Source of the DNA: Candidatus Gastranaerophilales bacterium
GTDB taxonomy: Bacteria; Cyanobacteriota; Vampirovibrionia; Gastranaerophilales; Gastranaerophilaceae
Direction: 5' to 3'
Length of the DNA: 64,000 bases
NCBI GenBank assembly: GCA_944325735.1
Contig: CALVBI010000001.1
Location: 186,001 to 250,000 of the forward strand
A program made the position numbers and the translations under genes. The notes under the pieces were generated by a model that was not told the origin of the DNA, searched no databases, and saw only the letters and a program-made list of their open reading frames with translations. Below are positions 58,317 to 64,000 of this stretch, in pieces (position 1 is the first letter of the stretch; the number at the start of each line of letters is the position of its first letter).

Positions 58317-59882
58317 ATGAATGAGATTTATATTACAGATGCCTGTGCATTATTTGCTGATAAACTAACGCCTGATGAGAAAATTGTTAAAGGCAGTAAA
58401 TTTTATTTCGGCAAATTGGAAAAAGATTTTGAACAAATACAAGAACCTAATTATAATTTGAGATGCAACAGACTTTTGAAATTTCTTGTTGACAAACTTG
58501 ATTTGTCAGAATATGAAAAATCAGAAATCGGGATTGTAATAGGAACTACAAATTCAGGAATAGAAGAATACGAAACAACAGAAAACAAACACCACGCAGG
58601 ACTTGGAAACCCTGCTGAATTTTTAAAATGGTATTTAGGCACAACAAACTATGCAGCCAGCGTATCAACAGCCTGCACATCAGGGATTAAAGCCTTTGCA
58701 ACAGCAATAAGGCTTTTAGAAAATAATATCTGCAAAGCTGTAATCGCAGGCGGAGTGGATACATTAGCAAGTATGCCGACATACGGGTTTCACGCTCTTG
58801 AAGTTTTATCACATGAAAAAACAAATCCATTTTCCAAAAACCGCAACGGCATAAGTCTTGGAGAAGGCGGAGCACTGTTTTTGCTAACGCAAAAGAAGGC
58901 AGGAAGTCAAGATGACAAGAAGGCAAGCGATTATATCCAACTGTTAGGAATCGGAGAAACCTCTGACGCTTATCATTCTGCAACACCTGACCCTGAAGGT
59001 ACTCAAGCATCAATCGCAATTCAAAAAGCTCTTGATGAAGCAAAATTGTCATCTGATGACATTGATTATATAAATCTCCATGGTACAGGTACAATTTCAA
59101 ATGATTTAATGGAAGCAAACGCTATTTATAAAATTTTCCAAGATAAAGTCCCTGCAAGTTCAACAAAACCAATCACAGGTCATTGTCTTGGTGCAGCTGC
59201 ATCTATTGAGACTTTCATCTGCTACGAAATTTTGAAAGGCAAAAGAAAATTACCGATACACAATTTTGACGGTGAATATGACGATAAATTACCTAAAATT
59301 AATTTAGTAAATGAAAATTCCGAATATGGAGAAATAAATACCTGCATGTGCACATCATTCGGCTTTGGCGGAACAAATGCAGTAATCATATTAGGAAAAG
59401 AAAATAAAAAAAATAAAGATGTAAAATACAATTTATCAAATATTTTACCTCACGAAAAACCAATGATTTTAATTGACGACATCTTGCAAATTGATATGAA
59501 AAACCAATTTGCAAAAGCCTCTGTCACAATAAATGAAGATAAAGTATTTTTTGATAAAGAAATTAACGGGATTTCCCCGCTTGTCGGAATTGAATTTATG
59601 GCTCAGACCATCGGATGTTATGCATATTTTAAAGCCGGAGAAACAATTCCTAAAATCGGATTTCTACTTGGAACACGATTATATGAAAATTCATTAGAAA
59701 AATTTGAAAACGGTAAAACATATACTATCACAGCAAAAGAAATTTACGGGGACAACGAACTTGTTTCATTCGAATGTTTAATTTATAATGATAATAAAGT
59801 GGTGGCTAAAGCGGTTATTAATGCATTTCAACCGGCAGATGCAGAAAAATATATAACTGAAACGGGAACGAGCGGTAATTAA
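58317..59882 (+). CDS. Ketosynthase fused to hot-dog dehydratase (ApeO-ApeP fusion)
   Basis: 521 residues. KS residues about 1-360: active Cys120 in VSTACTSGIKAF, His255 in LHGTGT, His289 in TGHCLGAAAS, and SFGFGGTNAVIILG at the end. Residues about 373-521 are an ApeP-type dehydratase beginning ILPHEKPMILIDDILQ. It elongates and dehydrates the polyene chain. In known systems KS and DH are separate genes. Residues 193-205 (KKAGSQDDKKASD) come from a repeat-like DNA stretch and lie in a KS surface loop. Confidence 0.88.
   Translation: MNEIYITDACALFADKLTPDEKIVKGSKFYFGKLEKDFEQIQEPNYNLRCNRLLKFLVDKLDLSEYEKSEIGIVIGTTNSGIEEYETTENKHHAGLGNPAEFLKWYLGTTNYAASVSTACTSGIKAFATAIRLLENNICKAVIAGGVDTLASMPTYGFHALEVLSHEKTNPFSKNRNGISLGEGGALFLLTQKKAGSQDDKKASDYIQLLGIGETSDAYHSATPDPEGTQASIAIQKALDEAKLSSDDIDYINLHGTGTISNDLMEANAIYKIFQDKVPASSTKPITGHCLGAAASIETFICYEILKGKRKLPIHNFDGEYDDKLPKINLVNENSEYGEINTCMCTSFGFGGTNAVIILGKENKKNKDVKYNLSNILPHEKPMILIDDILQIDMKNQFAKASVTINEDKVFFDKEINGISPLVGIEFMAQTIGCYAYFKAGETIPKIGFLLGTRLYENSLEKFENGKTYTITAKEIYGDNELVSFECLIYNDNKVVAKAVINAFQPADAEKYITETGTSGN
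58891..58927. repeat. R2-like purine repeat inside the KS-dehydratase gene
   Basis: AAGGCAGGAAGTCAAGATGA followed by CAAGAAGGCAAG shares CAGGAAGTCAAG with an intergenic copy at 46504. It is translated in frame as a Lys/Gly/Asp-rich loop. Confidence 0.5.
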
Positions 59883-59921
59883 AAATTTTAAAAAGTTTTA
59901 TAAAAAGGATAGGTTAGCGAA

Positions 59922-60680
59922 GTGACTGAAAAAGATTTAAAAAATTCTGCGGAAATTGATCCAAAGGGCAAAAAAAAAGTATTAGTAACAGGTTCAAGCA
60001 GAGGTATAGGAAAAGAAATAGCACTATATCTAGCTAAAAACGGTTATGATATTGATGTTCATTACGCTCACAACAAAGAAAAAGCACAAGAAACAGCTGA
60101 CGAAATCAAAGCTCTTGGACGTGAAGCACAAATTTTAAAATTTGATATTAAAAACAGAGAAGAATGCGCATCAGTTTTAGCTGACAAACTTTATTACGGC
60201 ATCGTATTAAATGCAGGTATTGCAAAAGATAACGTTTTCCCGACTCTTGAAGGTGATGAATGGGACGATGTAATTAACACAAATCTTACAGGCTTTTACA
60301 ATGTCTTAAAACCTCTTGTAATGCCTATGATTTCAAACAGAATTAAAGGAAGAATTATTACATTATCATCAATATCAGGACTTTGCGGAAACCGCGGTCA
60401 GGTAAATTATTCCGCATCAAAAGCAGGTATAATCGGAGCTACAAAAGCACTCTCGCTTGAACTTGCAAAACGAGGAATTACTGTGAATTGTATAGCCCCA
60501 GGGGTTATAGAAACCGATATGATAAAAGATGTCCCTGTAGATGAAATCAAAAAATTAATACCTATGAAAAGACTAGGACAAGCTCGTGAAGTCGCAAGCC
60601 TTGCAAATTATCTAATGAGTGAAGACGCTTCATACATAACCGGTCAAGTAATTTCCGTAAACGGAGGTATGTATTTATGA
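59922..60680 (+). CDS. 3-ketoacyl-ACP reductase (ApeQ/FabG-like)
   Basis: 252 residues, NAD(P)H-dependent SDR. TGSSRGIGKEIA (23-34) is the cofactor loop, NAG in VLNAGIAKD, and the catalytic Ser-Tyr-Lys is in LSSISGLCGNRGQVNYSASK (about 147-166). The start is GTG with AAAAGGATAGG about 12 bases upstream; the first 18 residues are a polar extension relative to other FabG. Reduces the ketone before dehydration. Overlaps the next KS gene by four bases. Confidence 0.9.
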   Translation: MTEKDLKNSAEIDPKGKKKVLVTGSSRGIGKEIALYLAKNGYDIDVHYAHNKEKAQETADEIKALGREAQILKFDIKNREECASVLADKLYYGIVLNAGIAKDNVFPTLEGDEWDDVINTNLTGFYNVLKPLVMPMISNRIKGRIITLSSISGLCGNRGQVNYSASKAGIIGATKALSLELAKRGITVNCIAPGVIETDMIKDVPVDEIKKLIPMKRLGQAREVASLANYLMSEDASYITGQVISVNGGMYL

Positions 60681-61900
60681 AAAGAGTTGTAGTCACAGGA
60701 ATGTCTTTGACAAGCCCTTTAGGAAGTGATATTAATACCGCATTTGAAAGCTTACAAAAATTGGAAAACTGCGTTGAATATAACAAAGATTTAGACCAAT
60801 ACAAAAGATTAAATACAAGACTTTCAGCAAAAACAAAAGGCTTTGAAATTCCTCCAAATTACAACAGAAAAGTTCTTCGTACAATGGGTCCCCTTTCGGT
60901 TATGGCAGTAAGAACAGCAGAACTCGCTCTTGAAGATGCAGGTCTTTTAGGAAACGAAATTATAACAAACGGCCAGACAGGTGTCAGCTACGGTTCATCT
61001 TCAGGCTCTTTAGATGCAATTATTGATTTTTATGGAATGCAAGTTGACAAAATTGTAAGAGGTCTAAATTCAGGCTCTTATGTAAAAATGATGCCTCAAA
61101 CAACAGCTGTTAATATTTCATTGTATTTTAAAACCATAGGGCGTCTTGTTCCCTGCTCAACTGCCTGCACTTCAGGTTCTATGGGAATAGGATATGCTTA
61201 TGAAACAATAAAAAACGGATATGAAACAGTTATGATTGCAGGTGGAGGAGAAGAACTTCACGCAACTGAAATTGCGATTTTTGATACTCTCTACGCAACA
61301 AGCCAAAAAAATGATACACCGAAACTAACTCCATCACCTTTTGACAAAAACAGAGATGGTCTAGTAATTGGTGAAGGTGCAGGAACTCTTATTTTAGAAG
61401 AATATGAGCACGCTAAAAAACGTGGAGCAAAAATTTATGCAGAAATTATAGGCTTCGGCACAAACACAGACGGTACTCATATTACAAACCCAAACAGAAA
61501 AACAATGGGGATAGCACTTGAACTTGCACTAAAAGATGCAAACCTCTCACCTGATAAAATCGGTTACGTTAATGCCCATGGAACAGCAACCCTACAAGGT
61601 GACATCGCCGAAACTTATGCAACAGAACAAATTTTCAAAAGACAAGTTCCGATAAGCTCAACCAAAAGCTACACAGGTCACACTCTAGGTGCTTGCGGTG
61701 CAATTGAAGCAATTTTAAGTATCGAAATGATGAACAGAGGCTGGTTCCACCCAACAATAAACCTTAATGAAATCGATCCTGAATGCGGAGATTTGGATTA
61801 CATCAAAGGACAAGGCAGAGAAATTACAACAGATTATGTAATGTCAAATAATTTTGCCTTTGGCGGAATTAATACATCATTGATATTCAAAAAAATCTGA
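60677..61900 (+). CDS. Beta-ketoacyl-ACP synthase (ApeR/FabF-like)
   Basis: 407 residues. Active Cys164 in CSTACTSGSMG, His in NAHGTATLQGD (about 299) and TGHTLGACGAIE (about 334). VVVTGMSLTSPLG and FAFGGINTSLIF are the family ends. In APE pathways this KS is a homodimer that starts chain growth from the aryl thioester. It is the last cluster gene on the right arm and ends over the antisense start of a small tagged gene. Confidence 0.9.
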   Translation: MKRVVVTGMSLTSPLGSDINTAFESLQKLENCVEYNKDLDQYKRLNTRLSAKTKGFEIPPNYNRKVLRTMGPLSVMAVRTAELALEDAGLLGNEIITNGQTGVSYGSSSGSLDAIIDFYGMQVDKIVRGLNSGSYVKMMPQTTAVNISLYFKTIGRLVPCSTACTSGSMGIGYAYETIKNGYETVMIAGGGEELHATEIAIFDTLYATSQKNDTPKLTPSPFDKNRDGLVIGEGAGTLILEEYEHAKKRGAKIYAEIIGFGTNTDGTHITNPNRKTMGIALELALKDANLSPDKIGYVNAHGTATLQGDIAETYATEQIFKRQVPISSTKSYTGHTLGACGAIEAILSIEMMNRGWFHPTINLNEIDPECGDLDYIKGQGREITTDYVMSNNFAFGGINTSLIFKKI

Positions 61901-62077
61901 TTCATTTTCTTTATTCAATTTTTTTGCGAGCAAACTAGCCGCCTCATAAAAAACAATCGGTAAAGAACAGTAACCTGATACAATTAATGCATCTTTTATC
62001 GGAGTTTGTTTTTTCAAAGGCTTTATTTGTGACGCTTTTGGGGTAACATTATTAATTTTTACTGTCGGTACTTTCAT
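61877..62077 (-). CDS. Small tagged membrane-linked protein, unknown
   Basis: 66 residues: MKVPTVKINNVTPKASQIKP, then a hydrophobic segment (DALIVSGYCSLPIVFYEAASLL, shortened: ALIVSGYCSLPIVFYEA, about 29-45) and a polar Lys/Asn/Glu tail. The MK-x-I/V-N style N-terminus matches other tagged proteins. AAGAGA lies 12 bases before the ATG. It overlaps the end of the KS gene by 24 bases in antisense. Real gene likely but not certain. Confidence 0.5.
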   Translation of the reverse strand: MKVPTVKINNVTPKASQIKPLKKQTPIKDALIVSGYCSLPIVFYEAASLLAKKLNKENESDFFEYQ

Positions 62078-62187
62078 AAAAATATTCTCTTATTTTTTAT
62101 GAATAAATACATTAGACACAAGGACAGAAATTTTGTTATTTTTATATTATAATGAAATTCAGCTGATTATATAAATAGGAAACAAGT

Positions 62188-63804
62188 ATGATAACAACAG
62201 ATAAATTGACCGTAAGATTCGGATCTCAAACATTATTTGAAAATGTAAGCATAAAATTTACCCCAGGGAACTGCTATGGCGTCATAGGTGCAAACGGAGC
62301 AGGAAAAAGTACATTACTAAAAGTTATAACAGGTGACATTGAGCCGACATCAGGTGAAGTACATATCACTAAAGGACAAAGAATAGCTGTTCTTCGTCAA
62401 GACCACTTCGCATTCGATGATTATAAAGTTATTGATACCGTAATTATGGGTCATAAAAAACTGTATGATATTATGCTGGAACGTGATGCTTTATATGCAA
62501 AACCTGACTTTAACGATGAAGACGGGATTAAAGTTGCACATTTAGAAGAACAATTCGCGGAACTTGACGGCTGGCAGGCAGAAGCTATGGCAGCATCGTT
62601 GTTATCAGATTTAGGAATTCCTGATGAATTACACTATGAACAAATGTCTGAGCTTGCAGGCAGTGAAAAAGTTCGTGTATTGCTTGCTCAAGCATTATTC
62701 GGCAACCCTGATATTTTGTTACTTGACGAACCTACAAACCACTTGGATTTAAATACAATTTCTTGGCTTGAAGAATTTTTAATCAATTTCCAAAACCTTG
62801 TAATCGTTGTATCACACGATAGAAAATTCTTGGATAATGTCTGCACACATATGGCAGATATTGATTACAAAAATATTCAGCTCTACACAGGTAACTACAC
62901 ATTCTGGTCACAAGCAAGCCAGTTGATTAAGAAACAAAAAGAAGAACAAAATAAGAAAACCGAAGAAAAAATGGAAGAATTAAAAGCCTTTATTGCCCGT
63001 TTCAGTGCTAACGCATCAAAGGCAAAACAGGCTACATCAAGAAAAAATATGCTTGATAAATTGTCTTTAGAAGAAATTAAACCATCATCAAGACAATACC
63101 CGAGAATTAGATTTACCTACAACAAAATCCCAGGTAAAGATGTTCTTCATGTAAAAAATTTATACAAATCAGTTGATGGAGAATTGCTGATTAAGAATTT
63201 AAGTTTTGAAATTAATCAAGGTGAAAAAGTCGCATTTATTGCACGTGATCCTTTTATAATTTCAAATCTTTTTGATATTTTGGAAGACCGCGTAAAACCT
63301 GACAGCGGAGAAGTTACTTGGGGTGTTACCGCAACTCATTCATATTTCCCAAAAGATAACAACTTTTATTTTGAAAACAATCTTACAATTATGCAATGGC
63401 TCGCACAATATTCTCCGGATCAGCATGTAAACTTCTTACGCGGATATTTGGGCAGAATGCTATTTTCAGGCGATGATGCCGATAAAAAAGTAAACGTTTT
63501 ATCAGGCGGAGAAAAGGTTAGATGTCTGTTTGCAAAAATGATGATAGCTGAAGCAAACGTAATGATTTTTGACGAACCTACAAACCACCTTGATTTGGAA
63601 GCTATTACAGCATTGAATAACGCAATGATTGATTTCCCTGGTACAATCTTATTCACATCTCAAGATTATCAATTAATCCAGACTGTTGCAGATAGAATAA
63701 TCGAAATATCTCCAAAGGGTTACATCAATATGCGTAACAAATATGATGAATACTTGAAAAATCCTGTAGTAATCAAAAAACGTCAAGAAATCTACGGAGC
63801 ATAG
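62188..63804 (+). CDS. ABC-F ATPase, YbiT/Uup-like translation factor
   Basis: 538 residues, two ABC domains and no membrane part; ABC-F proteins bind the ribosomal E site. First domain: GANGAGKST (34-42), LLLDEPTNHLD, and signature ELAGSEKVRVLLAQ, where LSGGEK is usual. A charged linker (KKQKEEQNKKTEEKMEELKA) separates the domains. Second: NLSFEINQGEKVAFIARDPF (Walker A degenerate), signature VLSGGEKVRCLFAK, FDEPTNHLD. RBS AGGAAACAAGT. Confidence 0.9.
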   Translation: MITTDKLTVRFGSQTLFENVSIKFTPGNCYGVIGANGAGKSTLLKVITGDIEPTSGEVHITKGQRIAVLRQDHFAFDDYKVIDTVIMGHKKLYDIMLERDALYAKPDFNDEDGIKVAHLEEQFAELDGWQAEAMAASLLSDLGIPDELHYEQMSELAGSEKVRVLLAQALFGNPDILLLDEPTNHLDLNTISWLEEFLINFQNLVIVVSHDRKFLDNVCTHMADIDYKNIQLYTGNYTFWSQASQLIKKQKEEQNKKTEEKMEELKAFIARFSANASKAKQATSRKNMLDKLSLEEIKPSSRQYPRIRFTYNKIPGKDVLHVKNLYKSVDGELLIKNLSFEINQGEKVAFIARDPFIISNLFDILEDRVKPDSGEVTWGVTATHSYFPKDNNFYFENNLTIMQWLAQYSPDQHVNFLRGYLGRMLFSGDDADKKVNVLSGGEKVRCLFAKMMIAEANVMIFDEPTNHLDLEAITALNNAMIDFPGTILFTSQDYQLIQTVADRIIEISPKGYINMRNKYDEYLKNPVVIKKRQEIYGA

Positions 63805-63825
63805 GATTCTAGATTTTTAATAATA

Positions 63826-63854
63826 TTGACTTTTTTTGCTTATAAACTTATAAT
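63826..63854 (+). promoter_or_regulatory. Near-consensus promoter at right end
   Basis: TTGACT and TATAAT with exactly 17 bp between. The RNA would start near 63861 and carry a 75-nt leader with a hairpin (AGGG TAAG CCCT, 63863-63874) and an inverted pair CTTTCAA / TTGAAAG whose right arm overlaps the ribosome site. Confidence 0.75.
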
Positions 63855-63935
63855 TTTTTGAAAGGGTAAGCCCTATTCTCCAACTTTCAAGGCACAAACT
63901 CAAAATTTGCTGAAACTTTGAAAGGAGGTGATAAA

Positions 63936-64000
63936 GTGGTTATAAATACAGAAGAACTAGCAATAATCCTGTTAATACTGCTAGTTCTAATAACCAAATA
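63936..64000 (+). CDS. Short hydrophobic ORF, cut by window edge (toxin- or small-membrane-peptide-like)
   Basis: GTG with AAAGGAGGTGATAAA directly upstream, a near-perfect ribosome site. The 21 visible codons read MVINTEELAIILLILLVLIT and Lys, a membrane helix after a short polar head. The pattern resembles type I toxin or holin-like peptides, but the C-terminus is outside the window. It has its own strong promoter. Confidence 0.6.
   Translation, partial: MVINTEELAIILLILLVLITK
63938..63995. repeat. Nested inverted repeat inside the short hydrophobic ORF
   Basis: AGAACTAGCA (63953-63962) pairs perfectly with TGCTAGTTCT (63979-63988), and outside it GGTTAT (63938-63943) pairs with ATAACC (63990-63995). 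The mRNA hairpin starts two bases after the GTG. Confidence 0.7.

Overview
The window is about 64 kb of AT-rich bacterial chromosome, densely coded on both strands. It has no rRNA, no CRISPR array, no insertion sequence and no tRNA that I could recognise. The gene set points to a diderm, fermentative, gut-type member of the non-photosynthetic cyanobacterial sister group (Melainabacteria / Vampirovibrionia, probably Gastranaerophilales). Evidence is lpxA and an ArnT-like transferase (lipid A), a phycobilisome-lyase-like HEAT protein, a prepilin of the FTLAEVLITLGIIG type, PPi-dependent phosphofructokinase, ROK glucokinase, D-lactate-type dehydrogenase, and several unrelated proteins sharing an odd N-terminal tag (MKI... 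followed by N/Q/Y-rich sequence and F-x-G). The assignment is inference from gene style, without a database search.

Layout. 1-5.0 kb: tagged unknown proteins, lpxA, M29 aminopeptidase, GNAT. 5.2-10.1 kb: holB, holA, glucokinase, then divergent PPi-phosphofructokinase, with three copies of a dispersed palindromic repeat between them. 10.1-20.6 kb: small XRE regulators, a soluble histidine kinase, HEAT protein, prepilin, glycosyltransferase, hpf, mntP, DUF4127, menG, D-hydroxyacid dehydrogenase, hsp20. 20.6-21.0 kb: a strongly structured, unidentified RNA ending in an intrinsic terminator. 21.1-31.3 kb: amidohydrolase, GCS2 glutamate-cysteine ligase, ksgA-ispE, a LysM-like surface protein, an orphan oligopeptide ABC ATPase, a second amidohydrolase, bioY-rimI, a diguanylate-cyclase-like protein. 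31.3-48.2 kb: two-component system with tadA, GGDEF/HD-GYP protein, NhaD-type transporter, GT39 transferase, carbonic anhydrase, a glycosidase-like protein, ferritin, and a membrane protein behind a DtxR-type operator.

The most distinctive region is 48.3-61.9 kb, a compact divergent gene cluster matching the aryl-polyene (APE) / flexirubin type of pigment pathway. The left arm runs apeC-like KS partner, PlsC-type acyltransferase, two ACPs, ApeG-like membrane protein, an acyl-AMP ligase fused to a hot-dog dehydratase, thioesterase, LolA-like carrier, MMPL exporter, methyltransferase, COG4261/LpxL-like acyltransferase, then an HAD phosphatase and a DtxR/MntR regulator in the same overlapping run. 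The right arm is ketosynthase fused to dehydratase, ketoreductase and a second ketosynthase. Expected logic: the ligase loads an aryl acid on ACP, KS/KR/DH cycles build the polyene, acyltransferases move it onto a membrane lipid, and LolA/MMPL export it to the outer membrane. Unusual points are the two dehydratase fusions, a ligase that begins almost at its P-loop, a tandem 64-bp triplication of the gene junction just before that ligase, and dispersed-repeat sequence translated in frame inside both fused enzymes.

Regulation that can be read directly: many genes have a -10 hexamer six to eight bases before the start codon and no Shine-Dalgarno, suggesting leaderless mRNAs; several small regulators face inverted repeats; glucokinase and phosphofructokinase carry matching upstream elements. 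The right end holds a near-consensus promoter driving a short hydrophobic ORF cut by the window edge.
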